A stretch of 43,947 nt of DNA from a virus, in the IMG/VR virus record IMGVR_UViG_3300037540_000107, positions 1 through 43,947 of that record; one strand, 5' to 3'. Both the position numbers and the translations under genes were made by a program. This document shows, one piece after another, positions 26,575 through 34,643 of this stretch; positions within the stretch are counted from its first letter, which is position 1; every line of letters begins with the position of its first letter. A model generated the notes under the pieces. It was not told where the DNA came from. It did not search any database and saw only the letters and a program-made list of their open reading frames with translations.

Positions 26575-27630
26575 ATGGCAACGCAAATACAATACAGGCG
26601 AGGAACGACAGCTGAACATTCATCTTTTGCTGGAGCAATTGGTGAGATCACAGTAGATACCGACAAAGAAGTAACTGTAGTTCACGATGGATCAACCAAC
26701 GGTGGCTTTCCAGCTGCTAGAGTAGATGGTGAAACATTCACTAATACAACACTAACAAGTCCGGTGCTTAACACATCTGCTACTGGTACAGCTATTAAAG
26801 ATGAAGATGGTATGGTGTCTGACAGCGATACTCATCTTGCTACCCAACAATCTATTAAAGCATATGCAGATAGTGTTGGTGGTAAGAGTAGTCTGCAACC
26901 TATAACAGCTTCTGTTGCTGCTAGTGCATTAACCCTTACACTTAATGTAACTACATTAGATTTTAGATCAGCTACATTAGGTAGTGGTACTGTGAATACC
27001 AGGGCTGTTAGTTCACCGATATCAGTTGTTATATCATCTGGATCAACACTTGGCACTATCAGTGCTGTTGAAAGTAGAATAGCTGTGATTGCTATCGATA
27101 ATGCAGGGACTGTTGAGCTTGCAGCTGTAAATCTAGCTGGTGGTAATAACCTGGATGAAACCACTCTGATTACAACTACAGCAGAGGGTGGAGCAGGTGC
27201 AGCGGATAGTAGTAATGTAATTTATTCAACTGCTGCTAGGACAGACGTACCGTTTAGAGTAGTTGGTTTTGTAGAGTCAACACAAGCAACTGCTGGAACA
27301 TGGGCAACTGCACCTAGTACTATACAGGGTTATGGTGGACAGGCTTTTGCTGCAATGTCTAGTCTTGGATATGGGCAAACATGGCAAGATGTGTTCGGTT
27401 CTAGGACAAGTGGTGTTACCTATTATAATGACACAGGTAAACCAATAACAATCTGTGTATCTTCAACAACAACTGGGAATTTTAATGCTGTGGTTGGTGG
27501 AGTAACACTTGGATCTGTTGTAACTGGTGGAGGAACTATCACACCCTTCACATTTATAGTCCCCCCGAACAGTTCGTATGTTGTAACAAACGTAACTGGT
27601 ACATACTCAGCTTGGGTTGAATTAAGATAA
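26575..27630 (+). CDS. Tail fibre / receptor-binding protein
   Basis: A 351-residue beta-rich protein. It begins with the phage fibre module ATQIQYRRGTTAEHSSFAGAIGEITVDTDKEVTVVHDG, common in tail fibre and tropism proteins, then ATQQSIKAYADS and a Thr/Ser/Val-rich C-terminal region that could bind the receptor. It has a strong AAGGAGATTATATAA leader, independent of the preceding fibre gene. Confidence 0.75.
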   Translation: MATQIQYRRGTTAEHSSFAGAIGEITVDTDKEVTVVHDGSTNGGFPAARVDGETFTNTTLTSPVLNTSATGTAIKDEDGMVSDSDTHLATQQSIKAYADSVGGKSSLQPITASVAASALTLTLNVTTLDFRSATLGSGTVNTRAVSSPISVVISSGSTLGTISAVESRIAVIAIDNAGTVELAAVNLAGGNNLDETTLITTTAEGGAGAADSSNVIYSTAARTDVPFRVVGFVESTQATAGTWATAPSTIQGYGGQAFAAMSSLGYGQTWQDVFGSRTSGVTYYNDTGKPITICVSSTTTGNFNAVVGGVTLGSVVTGGGTITPFTFIVPPNSSYVVTNVTGTYSAWVELR

Positions 27631-27668
27631 AAGATGTGTAAAACTAAACTAATAGGGGAATTGGAAAA

Positions 27669-28160
27669 GTGGCGATAAAAGTAATTCACTATACAGACAC
27701 AATTGAAAACTATATACGTATAACATTTGACAATGATTCTACAGAAGATGTGTTCTTGTCTGCTTTACTACATAGAGAAGATATAGACACATATCTTGAT
27801 GGCGGTGGATTGATCTATTCTGCTGCTCCAGATGAAAGATACATATGGGATAATACGGGGAAAGAGTGGGTGAAAGATTTAGATTCTGTAAAAGCTTGGA
27901 AGATTGAGGAAACAAAGCAAGTAGCCTATGATCATATAGGAGCTATTATTCCAGCCTATGCTAATGAGAATATAATAGAATTGGATAAAAAGAAGATACA
28001 ATCTTCGATGATTAGCTTACCAACTGGCGGTTCTCAGATGGATAAGTGTGTACAGATTTGGGATTACTTTGTTACTCAGAAGGGGTTAATCAATGCCATG
28101 ACTACAATAGCTGAGGTAGAAGCTTACGATCCTGAAAACGATAGTGGATGGCCTTATTAA
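27669..28160 (+). CDS. Tail fibre-associated or assembly protein
   Basis: A 163-residue protein, last gene of the late region. It starts at GTG after AGGGGAATTGGAAAA. The segment ERYIWDNTGKEWVKDLDSVKAWKIEETKQVAYDHI resembles the W-x-W/K-rich middle of tail fibre assembly chaperones. Position after the fibre agrees. Moderate support. Confidence 0.55.
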   Translation: MAIKVIHYTDTIENYIRITFDNDSTEDVFLSALLHREDIDTYLDGGGLIYSAAPDERYIWDNTGKEWVKDLDSVKAWKIEETKQVAYDHIGAIIPAYANENIIELDKKKIQSSMISLPTGGSQMDKCVQIWDYFVTQKGLINAMTTIAEVEAYDPENDSGWPY

Positions 28161-28167
28161 AAAGCAC

Positions 28168-28201
28168 AAAGGGGAGCCTTTTAACGGGCTCCCCTTTTCT
28201 T
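28168..28201. terminator. Bidirectional rho-independent terminator
   Basis: AAAGGGGAGCC pairs with GGCTCCCCTTT across a short TTTTAACG loop. T-rich sequence follows on the plus strand (CTTTTATTT) and A-rich sequence precedes it, giving a U-tract in each direction. It separates the convergent late arm and the lysis end of the leftward arm. Confidence 0.85.
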
Positions 28202-28205
28202 TTAT

Positions 28206-28646
28206 TTAATGTGAGTTCTTCTTTCCCATTGATGCTACAATCTTACTAGCTCCGTAGTAACCAAAGTAGAATATAACAACAGCTAGTAAGGCGTTATCCA
28301 TACCCCATGCTGCTGTTATCTTAATTATCTTACCTACAAGATCCTCCTTACCAACCTGTAATAGATAGATACAATAATCAAATACCATTACAGAGTTGAA
28401 CACTAAGCCGAGGGCTAACCAGCGTCTTGTAACAGAGCGTACTGACTGCTCCTCATTAGCCATCTTATTCATCTCAACTGCATGAGCTATGATAGATGCA
28501 GAAGCTTTAGCCCTATCTCCAGCTTGTTCCTCTTTGGTATAGAACATAGCATCTATACCCTTAGCTCCAGTTGTAATCAAATCAAGCCCTGTATCGATTA
28601 CTTTAGGAGCCTTACCTAATGCTTTTATTGATGCCCATAATCCCAT
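28206..28646 (-). CDS. Holin (3-TM type)
   Basis: A 146-residue protein with the pattern of 3TM phage holins: GLDLITTGAKGIDAMFYTKEEQAG, then SVTRRWLALGLVFNSVMVFDYCIYLL and a last hydrophobic segment (NALLAVVIFYFGYYGA). It should form pores in the inner membrane that time lysis. The ATG at 28646 follows GGGAGGGATAGT; a longer frame to 28673 lacks a ribosome binding site. It is the last leftward gene. Confidence 0.75.
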   Translation of the reverse strand: MGLWASIKALGKAPKVIDTGLDLITTGAKGIDAMFYTKEEQAGDRAKASASIIAHAVEMNKMANEEQSVRSVTRRWLALGLVFNSVMVFDYCIYLLQVGKEDLVGKIIKITAAWGMDNALLAVVIFYFGYYGASKIVASMGKKNSH

Positions 28647-28647
28647 A

Positions 28648-28731
28648 CTATCCCTCCCAAGTAAGTAATACAATCCAAATTAGAATCCCTATCCCCACAA
28701 CAGCCAATGTACTATAGATATATTCCATCAT
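28648..28731 (-). CDS. 27-residue single-TM peptide in lysis cluster
   Basis: MMEYIYSTLAVVGIGILIWI and seven further residues: almost entirely one transmembrane helix. Its ATGATG overlaps the stop of the 61-residue gene and its stop lies just upstream of the holin start, so it is translationally coupled to both. It could be an antiholin or accessory lysis peptide. Confidence 0.5.
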   Translation of the reverse strand: MMEYIYSTLAVVGIGILIWIVLLTWEG

Positions 28732-28913
28732 CTTTCCAACCTCTTAGGGTCTTCAATCTTTAAATACAGATTGTGTGTGTCTTCTAGTAGTTTATCTGCA
28801 TCATTATATAGATCTGTCTCAGCTTCAGTAGTTAGTTTCTTCAGTAAGATATCAAGAAGCTCAAACATACCCCATATAATAGATAGCAGATAAGATCTAT
28901 CTCCCCATTTCAT
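28728..28913 (-). CDS. Small lysis-cluster hypothetical protein
   Basis: A 61-residue helical protein whose start overlaps the endolysin stop (ATGA) and whose stop overlaps the next small gene. The N-terminal third is hydrophobic (YLLSIIWGMFELLDILLKKL), the rest acidic. Overlaps on both sides make it part of the lysis operon. No spanin motif seen. Confidence 0.6.
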   Translation of the reverse strand: MKWGDRSYLLSIIWGMFELLDILLKKLTTEAETDLYNDADKLLEDTHNLYLKIEDPKRLER

Positions 28914-29470
28914 GCTATATGCTCCTTTGGGTCGAACTCAACATGGATGTGATTATTCTCATATACTACTTGGTACTGCTCAGAAAGTGCAAACTTAAGC
29001 TTATTAACTAAGTCTTTATGAAAATTCACATTAACATTTCTTGTCCTAACATCTACAGCTAACCCTTTAAAGTGGTGAGAGTAGTCTCCATGAGATCCCT
29101 CTACACCTGATGTTATAACAGCCTCAGCCCCATAGCTCTGATATACACATTCAAGTACAGGAAAGATAGCCGCTATCTCCGGCTTAAGTCCATTTAGGTT
29201 TACTCCCTTTTTTATTTGCATCTTGTTTACCTCCTGTCTTTTGCTTGGTGGAACCACTGTCTGTTCTTGAATAACCTGGGTGTCTATTGACTCTACGAGA
29301 ATTGTAACATTGTAGTGCCAAAATACATAGATCATCATATAGAGCAAGCCAAATAGTGCGAGTAGGAATACCCTATCTACTACCCACCTCCAATTAACTT
29401 TGTACAACATATTGTACAGTTTCCTACATAATGTGGAACAGACTTCTCGCGCTGTAGTTTTAGATATCAC
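28910..29470 (-). CDS. Signal-anchored endolysin, M15 peptidase type
   Basis: A 186-residue lysis enzyme that should cleave peptidoglycan peptide bonds. Zinc-site motifs of VanY/M15 peptidases are clear: SGVEGSHGDYSHHFKGLAVDVR and, near the end, NHIHVEF. A single N-terminal hydrophobic segment (VFLLALFGLLYMMIYVFWHY) suggests a signal-anchor (SAR-like) endolysin. I chose the GTG at 29470 because AAGGAGGTAATT precedes it perfectly. That ribosome binding site lies inside the last codons of the RNR gene, so endolysin translation is tied to the end of RNR. Confidence 0.82.
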   Translation of the reverse strand: MISKTTAREVCSTLCRKLYNMLYKVNWRWVVDRVFLLALFGLLYMMIYVFWHYNVTILVESIDTQVIQEQTVVPPSKRQEVNKMQIKKGVNLNGLKPEIAAIFPVLECVYQSYGAEAVITSGVEGSHGDYSHHFKGLAVDVRTRNVNVNFHKDLVNKLKFALSEQYQVVYENNHIHVEFDPKEHIA

Positions 29471-31376
29471 AATTACCTCCTTGACATGCGAAGGTTTGAA
29501 CACCCTCTGTATTGTCCTCCTGTTCATATTCTCCCAGCAAACTCCAATCTATTATTGGCATGGCCTCTACTCTTTTATCATACTCCTCTTTATCGATTTC
29601 CTCTTGTGGGTTAGTATTGCCATATATATTGTCAACTTTAGGGAAGAAAGACACCCCTGATATATCATCGAAGTTTTTCCAAACCCAGTCCATAATCCCT
29701 AAGAAATCTCCATCCCCATACATAATAGTTTGAGATGGTTTATGTTCACACCAGTTATCCTGGTATATCTTCCAGAGTTCTAGCTGCTCCAAAGCTGATA
29801 TCCCATCCTCTTTTATGGAGCCCTCTGGGGCTTCCATCGGAAACTCAAATGAGTAGGTAGATCCAAGGTCATTATAGGGAACCCCCTGATCTATCATGAG
29901 AGCTGCCAAAGGATCTTTCTTATCTGCCTGTACTCTCCTTACGTAATATTGCGCATACCTTGGATGGATACCAGAAGAGCTGTTCACAAGCTGGCTTACA
30001 GTCCCACTAGGCTTAACACATGTTATGGCAGCTGCTTGTTTAATTCCAAGTTTCACTCCCCATTCTTTATTAGTATCTATCGCTACTTGTTTGAGCTCTC
30101 TTAGCATACATTCAAGTTGATTTTTTATTCCATTCTCCCAGTAGTCTGTATTCCACGTTGCATCAAAACCACCCATGAGTGTATGATCCATAATCCCTGT
30201 AAGACTAACTCCTAATAGAGCTTCCTCCTCTGTGTTATTTCTCCAGACCTTTCGTAAGTAGCGGAACTTTGTAAGGGTTGCCTGGAGTGTGCCAAGAATA
30301 GTAGCAACTCTAACTTTCTCCTTGAGGTTTTCAATTGTGTCAGTAGGTCTGACAACAACCTCCGTGAGATTACAGAACTGGTTGGGTCGTAGGATAATCT
30401 CACTGCATGGGTTACATCCCCAATCATAGTCTGGATCTCTTCTTCCAGTTTTTTCAACTTGTTTTCTGGCAGCTTCACGATTAAATATACCTCTCTCACC
30501 TGCCTTTGACTTATGGAGAGTCATCATCTCCTTTATATAAGATTCAAAATCAGGCTTTTCTGTATAGGCTACGGAGTTATTTGAGAGTGCTCTCCAAGGT
30601 GTACTCACCCCCCACTCCCCATACTTAGCTCTCCTCATCCTATCATCAGTAAGATTAGATAGTGAGATACATGCAGCTCTTCTAACCCCCCCTACTACAA
30701 CTATCTCAGCTATTTTACAACAAAGATCATGGCACTCTAAGGATGTTAAGTTTCTTCCTGCTGCTCCTTTGAAGATTCCAACTGTAAATCTAAACAATCC
30801 TTGAAGAGGCTCAGGGCCACTTGCTCTACCCCCGAAAGTTTTAAGACGAGATCCAGCAGGTCTGAGTTTGGAGGTGTCCCAAGACGGGATCTTTCCAGCA
30901 AATAGGAGCGATATAAGCTCACGGTAGGAACTAGCCCATCCAATCTTGCTATCGCTAACTTTAATAACTGTTTCTGATTCATGGAACTCCTCACTAACAT
31001 CTGGTAACTTATTTATATATTGTCTCTCTACTGAGTATCCCACTCCAGTACCACAAAGGAGGATGTAAAGGATCTCATCAAAAGCTCTTGGGTGGTCTAT
31101 TACTGTGTAAGCACAGTTATATCCAGCTACATTATCCCTGTTAAGAGCTTTTCCTGCCGTCATAGCAATTCGCATGGAGGGCATTACATCAAGATTCAAG
31201 ATAGAATGCCTTAACTCACCTTGTATCTCATCGGAATGGTCTGGGAATTTATCTGAAAAGAAATCTGAGTACCGCTGAACAGTCTCCTCCCAGGTTTCTC
31301 TCCGTTTCTCTTTATCTATCCAACGAGCATATCTAGACAGAGCTATATACTCTTGGTATTGTGTTGGTAATGTCAT
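29460..31376 (-). CDS. nrdJ: Class II (adenosylcobalamin-dependent) ribonucleoside-triphosphate reductase
   Basis: A 638-residue monomeric B12-dependent reductase that makes dNTPs from NTPs for phage replication. Typical segments are LLCGTGVGYSVERQYINKLP near residue 107, VVGGVRRAACISLSN near 230, NPCSEIILRPNQFCNLTEVVV near 320 (active-site cysteine) and the redox-active C-terminus CQGGNC. Length is close to the Lactobacillus leichmannii enzyme (about 740) with the shorter phage form. No small subunit gene is needed or present. Confidence 0.92.
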   Translation of the reverse strand: MTLPTQYQEYIALSRYARWIDKEKRRETWEETVQRYSDFFSDKFPDHSDEIQGELRHSILNLDVMPSMRIAMTAGKALNRDNVAGYNCAYTVIDHPRAFDEILYILLCGTGVGYSVERQYINKLPDVSEEFHESETVIKVSDSKIGWASSYRELISLLFAGKIPSWDTSKLRPAGSRLKTFGGRASGPEPLQGLFRFTVGIFKGAAGRNLTSLECHDLCCKIAEIVVVGGVRRAACISLSNLTDDRMRRAKYGEWGVSTPWRALSNNSVAYTEKPDFESYIKEMMTLHKSKAGERGIFNREAARKQVEKTGRRDPDYDWGCNPCSEIILRPNQFCNLTEVVVRPTDTIENLKEKVRVATILGTLQATLTKFRYLRKVWRNNTEEEALLGVSLTGIMDHTLMGGFDATWNTDYWENGIKNQLECMLRELKQVAIDTNKEWGVKLGIKQAAAITCVKPSGTVSQLVNSSSGIHPRYAQYYVRRVQADKKDPLAALMIDQGVPYNDLGSTYSFEFPMEAPEGSIKEDGISALEQLELWKIYQDNWCEHKPSQTIMYGDGDFLGIMDWVWKNFDDISGVSFFPKVDNIYGNTNPQEEIDKEEYDKRVEAMPIIDWSLLGEYEQEDNTEGVQTFACQGGNCDI

Positions 31377-31379
31377 TTA

Positions 31380-31565
31380 TTATCCCTTCGTGTTTATAGT
31401 ATCAATAGGCAGCTCATTCCATTCAAAGCCACAGTGACGACAAGTACGCTGAATTACTTCAATAGACTGATAAATAATGCTAGGATGATCTGCGTATGTA
31501 AACTTACTGCCTGGCGCCATCTCTCCACACTTCTTACATTCAGATGCCTTATCAAACTTTTCCAT
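31380..31565 (-). CDS. Zinc-ribbon protein
   Basis: A 61-residue ORF with CKKC (near 10) and CRHC (near 42), a classic four-cysteine ribbon. It ends 4 bp before the RNR gene and its ATG overlaps the stop of the upstream gene. Role unknown. Confidence 0.65.
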   Translation of the reverse strand: MEKFDKASECKKCGEMAPGSKFTYADHPSIIYQSIEVIQRTCRHCGFEWNELPIDTINTKG

Positions 31566-31912
31566 TAAATTTCTCCCCTACAGAACTTACATTGATCTGT
31601 ATATATTATAAAGTTATCTGAGTAATATTTAGCCACCTTCCTAATATGCCATTCACAATAACCACACCCCAAGCACATGAATAGATTCCAATCGGGGTCT
31701 TGATCTTGTATAGTCTCTGCACAGTCCTTACAAACTGGGATGTACTTATAATCATTAAGTCTATACTCAATCTCCCCCACCTGAAACCCACATGGAATAA
31801 CCAGGTAATCAACAGCTGCACATTCTACCCCCTCATTCCAGCTCCCATGGGAGAGCCCACATGTTAATCCATTAAGTCCTAGTGTTGAGTGAAGCATTGT
31901 GAAACTATCCAT
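31565..31912 (-). CDS. Cysteine-rich hypothetical protein
   Basis: A 115-residue protein with many cysteines (CKDC, CLGCGYC, CKFC), suggesting several metal sites. Its stop overlaps the next zinc-ribbon gene. No family recognised. The leader AAGAGGTAATAAG precedes the ATG. Confidence 0.6.
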   Translation of the reverse strand: MDSFTMLHSTLGLNGLTCGLSHGSWNEGVECAAVDYLVIPCGFQVGEIEYRLNDYKYIPVCKDCAETIQDQDPDWNLFMCLGCGYCEWHIRKVAKYYSDNFIIYTDQCKFCRGEI

Positions 31913-31970
31913 CTTATTACCTCTTGCTACTTTTATGTATCTTTATTGGACATGGAGATATAAATAACTA

Positions 31971-32429
31971 TCATCCATCATCCTCTTCCTGCAAATAAAA
32001 GTTATACCCGCCGGTACTACCCCAACCCCCCTCTTGTCGATCAGTTTCAGCTAACTCATCTGATTCCTGTACAGTGCATCTTGTAACTGGTACAATTAAT
32101 ACCTGAGCTATTCGATCCCCTTTATTTAATTTAACAACCTTATTACCATCATTACACAGGAGGACTTTAACCTCTCCTCTATAATCCTCATCAACAACCC
32201 CTGCCCTAACGTGAGTATTCTTCTTCACAGCTATACCGGATCTAGATTTAATAACCCCCATATAGCCTGGAGTGATCTCAAATGCTATCCCAGTTTTAAT
32301 TAGTAAGCAGGTTCTAGGTGGAATATCCTTGAACTCAGCTGAGTAAATGTCTATACCAGCTGCTCCTTTACTCTCATACTTTGGGAGTGGTAGCTCTTTA
32401 TCAAGCCTCTTTATTTTCAACCAAATCAT
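31971..32429 (-). CDS. dut: dUTP diphosphatase
   Basis: A 152-residue trimeric dUTPase that hydrolyses dUTP to dUMP. All five motifs are visible: AAGIDIYSA (1), KSRSGIAVKK (2), RAGVVDEDYRGEVKVLL (3), KGDRIAQVLI (4) and GGWGSTGGYN (5). It supplies dUMP for the ThyX-like step and keeps uracil out of DNA. ATG at 32429 preferred to the GTG before it; it overlaps the upstream coiled-coil gene. Confidence 0.93.
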   Translation of the reverse strand: MIWLKIKRLDKELPLPKYESKGAAGIDIYSAEFKDIPPRTCLLIKTGIAFEITPGYMGVIKSRSGIAVKKNTHVRAGVVDEDYRGEVKVLLCNDGNKVVKLNKGDRIAQVLIVPVTRCTVQESDELAETDRQEGGWGSTGGYNFYLQEEDDG

Positions 32430-32652
32430 CACGATCCTCTTTAAGTTGTTTAATCTCTTTCTTTAACCTACTCCTTTCTTTTCTCATAGCTTCAACATCC
32501 TTCTTATCACCAAGAGCCGCCTCCATTCGATTGCCCATACATTGTACTTCTTCGATGAGTGATGGGATAAGTGCGAAGTTAAGGGTCTTAACGCTTACTC
32601 TCATCTCTTCTAACACCTCACAGAGAGTCCTGTTTACCCAGTAGCTCATCAA
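32401..32652 (-). CDS. Coiled-coil hypothetical protein
   Basis: An 83-residue protein whose C-terminal half is a strong charged coiled coil (KDVEAMRKERSRLKKEIKQL). It overlaps the dUTPase start by 29 bp and abuts the upstream gene. Unknown function. Confidence 0.6.
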   Translation of the reverse strand: MMSYWVNRTLCEVLEEMRVSVKTLNFALIPSLIEEVQCMGNRMEAALGDKKDVEAMRKERSRLKKEIKQLKEDRDDLVENKEA

Positions 32653-33039
32653 TCACTCCCCCGCTATAAACTTAACATACTTAACAGCCTTATTAAGATC
32701 TGTCATAAAGTGCTGTTTCTTCTTAGCCCTTAGTGTGTACTTCAATACATTCCCATAACAATAGGCTATGAATCCCTCTGGCCCAAGGAGCTCCCTGATA
32801 ATGTCGATAGCCTCTATGTCGTCTATCACTTTGTAATGGGGTGGATTATTAACCTTATCTCTAGGGGTTGGATCTTGAAGGGCAATATTAGGCCAAGGCA
32901 GGGGTACTTTTTGCTCCTCCTCAATAGGATTAATTTTCATATCCCTGAAAGATGGATTAGTAGCCTTCTCATACTGCTCATCAATCATCTCCTTTTGACT
33001 GTCTGTGTACTCCTCATAATCTATATCAATCAAGCTCAT
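32653..33039 (-). CDS. DUF3310-type protein (gp1.7-like)
   Basis: A 128-residue protein whose C-terminal region (VNNPPHYKVIDDIEAIDIIRELLGPEGFIAYCYGNVLKYTLRAKKKQHFMTDLNKAVKYV) matches the DUF3310 pattern found in many podoviruses, including T7 gp1.7, where the family is linked to nucleotide kinase activity. The acidic N-terminal extension is distinctive. Confidence 0.75.
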   Translation of the reverse strand: MSLIDIDYEEYTDSQKEMIDEQYEKATNPSFRDMKINPIEEEQKVPLPWPNIALQDPTPRDKVNNPPHYKVIDDIEAIDIIRELLGPEGFIAYCYGNVLKYTLRAKKKQHFMTDLNKAVKYVKFIAGE

Positions 33040-33241
33040 TCCAATCCTCCATAGTTAGTTCCCCTTCTTCAAGGTGGTAGTCTGCTGGTAATGGTATAAC
33101 CTCAATCTCTTTAAACTGAAAACCACAACCTTTAAGGAAGTTAGAAAACTCCTCAACAACAGTATCTAGAAAGATATCATCACACTCTAGATATACCCTA
33201 GAGTCTTCACTCCTATACACAAACATAAATTTACTTTTCAT
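33026..33241 (-). CDS. Hypothetical protein
   Basis: A 71-residue ORF (MKSKFMFVYRSEDSRVYLECDDIFLDTVVEEF...) with a beta-alpha pattern. It overlaps both neighbours by about 10-14 bp, as expected in a coupled operon. No family recognised. Confidence 0.6.
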   Translation of the reverse strand: MKSKFMFVYRSEDSRVYLECDDIFLDTVVEEFSNFLKGCGFQFKEIEVIPLPADYHLEEGELTMEDWNELD

Positions 33242-33881
33242 CTACCACCTCTCTCCTCTGGAGCAGTTCAGGATGGTCTACCTGACTATAGACCTCATCT
33301 ATAAACACCTTCCACTCAGGGAGTTTATGCGCTTTGCGCTGATTAATAATATTGTGGAGTACCTTGTAATTAGTCTTAACCTCTCTACGTTGTAGGTAGC
33401 CCTCTGGGATCTCCTCTTTTAAACTCCTTATACTAACTCCTTGTTTTCTCCTTAAATTATTAAACAAAGATATATCAAAGCAATAGGGACATCCATCTTC
33501 AAAGTCTCCATCTATAAGATCCCTTTTACTCAAGCTATGCATAGTGCTCTCACTCTGCTTGCTCATACCCACTCTATAGGTGTCGAACTCGCTCCACCAA
33601 TATCTAGGGGCTTCTATATCAATCCATACCTCAATATGCTCAAGGAACTTATCATGGCCCCCTCCTCTACCTGCCTGTTTAGGAGCCACCCTCTTAGTAA
33701 AGTGAGTTATCCTTTGCATCACATAATCAATCTCATGTTGTGCAAGCCTGGAGAACTTCTCTTTATCCTCAATAGTACAGGGCCACCAAAGGTATCTTGG
33801 TATAGCCCTGTCTTTATAAGAAAGAGAGAGTCCGTAACAGGCTTGATCAAACCCATACTCACCTATCTTAGTTACTTCCAT
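33231..33881 (-). CDS. ThyX-like (flavin-dependent thymidylate synthase-like) protein
   Basis: A 216-residue protein. EAPRYWWSEFDTYRVGMSKQSESTMH near residue 92 sits where ThyX has its RH-R-x-S-x-N/E-S region, and TNYKVLHNIINQRKAHKLPEWKVFIDEV near 170 matches the C-terminal nucleotide-binding helix of ThyX-family phage proteins. The canonical RHRxxSxNExSxR signature is not intact, so enzymatic activity is uncertain. It lies near dUTPase and RNR, fitting a thymidylate pathway. Confidence 0.6.
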   Translation of the reverse strand: MEVTKIGEYGFDQACYGLSLSYKDRAIPRYLWWPCTIEDKEKFSRLAQHEIDYVMQRITHFTKRVAPKQAGRGGGHDKFLEHIEVWIDIEAPRYWWSEFDTYRVGMSKQSESTMHSLSKRDLIDGDFEDGCPYCFDISLFNNLRRKQGVSIRSLKEEIPEGYLQRREVKTNYKVLHNIINQRKAHKLPEWKVFIDEVYSQVDHPELLQRREVVDEK

Positions 33882-33907
33882 TCTTTTTCACCCCTCTTAT
33901 CCAGACT

Positions 33908-34069
33908 TCATTTAACCCTTGTGTTCCAAATATCTTTACTTAAAGACATCGAACCGCATTGATGACACCTGACACCGACTATTTTTGCTCCTGATGGTTG
34001 GTGTGTAAATTCTTCCTCTTGAGGATCACCGCCACCCTTGCAGTGAGGACATGGTTTTAATTCTTCCAT
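33908..34069 (-). CDS. Lar-family-like zinc-ribbon protein
   Basis: A 53-residue ORF with CPHC near residue 7, VRCHQCGS near 33 and DIWNTR at the end. This CPxC...RCxxCG...WNTR layout is typical of small Lar-like phage proteins, some of which relieve host restriction; that role is only inferred here. The leader is GGGTGAAACA. Confidence 0.65.
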   Translation of the reverse strand: MEELKPCPHCKGGGDPQEEEFTHQPSGAKIVGVRCHQCGSMSLSKDIWNTRVK

Positions 34070-34080
34070 TGTTTCACCCA

Positions 34081-34467
34081 CTATTTCTTTTTCCTCTTAG
34101 GTTTTGTTATTAACTTATCAACCTCTTGACATAAGTACGTAGTCATATATGCAACTGTCTCAGTATTCTCTACAGTTAGTGGAATACCTTTGTTATCACA
34201 TATAGAGTGGACTATGTGGGTACACTCATGTATAATAGTAAAAACATCTGTGTGATTAAGGAAGATTATAAAGTAAGCTACCCCCTCTTCATCTAAGAAA
34301 TATGAATAACAACCTCTAAAGCCACTCCACTGCATTTCAGCTAGCCTAGTCCCTTCAAGATCATTAAGATCAAAGAACTTATTAAAGTGTGATTCCTTTT
34401 GTATCACAAGAATATGAACGTCAAACACCGGCATGTATATATTTTTAGCTCCAGGTGGACAGTACAT
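34081..34467 (-). CDS. Small HExxH metalloprotease-like protein
   Basis: A 128-residue protein with IIHECTHIVHSI (HExxH zinc motif, near residue 79) and, downstream, NTETVAYMTTYL, which could give the third ligand (Glu). This is the layout of short phage-encoded zincin-like proteins. A lysine-rich C-terminus follows. Substrate unknown. Its ATG overlaps the preceding TAA. Confidence 0.6.
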   Translation of the reverse strand: MYCPPGAKNIYMPVFDVHILVIQKESHFNKFFDLNDLEGTRLAEMQWSGFRGCYSYFLDEEGVAYFIIFLNHTDVFTIIHECTHIVHSICDNKGIPLTVENTETVAYMTTYLCQEVDKLITKPKRKKK

Positions 34468-34643
34468 TATCCCCTCCCATCACTAAACATTTTAGAGAGT
34501 CTATTATAAATCTTACCCTCTTCTAATTTATATTCAAACTTCTCTATGAGCTCTTCTGTTGTTATCTCCATAAATTCAAGAAGATCATCTGGATCTAAGT
34601 TATTGTTTATTAAGAATTTAAGATCACTTATTGTAAGAGTCAT
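34467..34643 (-). CDS. Small hypothetical protein
   Basis: A 58-residue helical acidic ORF (MTLTISDLKFLINNNLDPDD...). Its stop overlaps the next start (TAATG), and it begins right after the metallophosphoesterase stop. Context strongly supports coding; function unknown. Confidence 0.6.
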   Translation of the reverse strand: MTLTISDLKFLINNNLDPDDLLEFMEITTEELIEKFEYKLEEGKIYNRLSKMFSDGRG

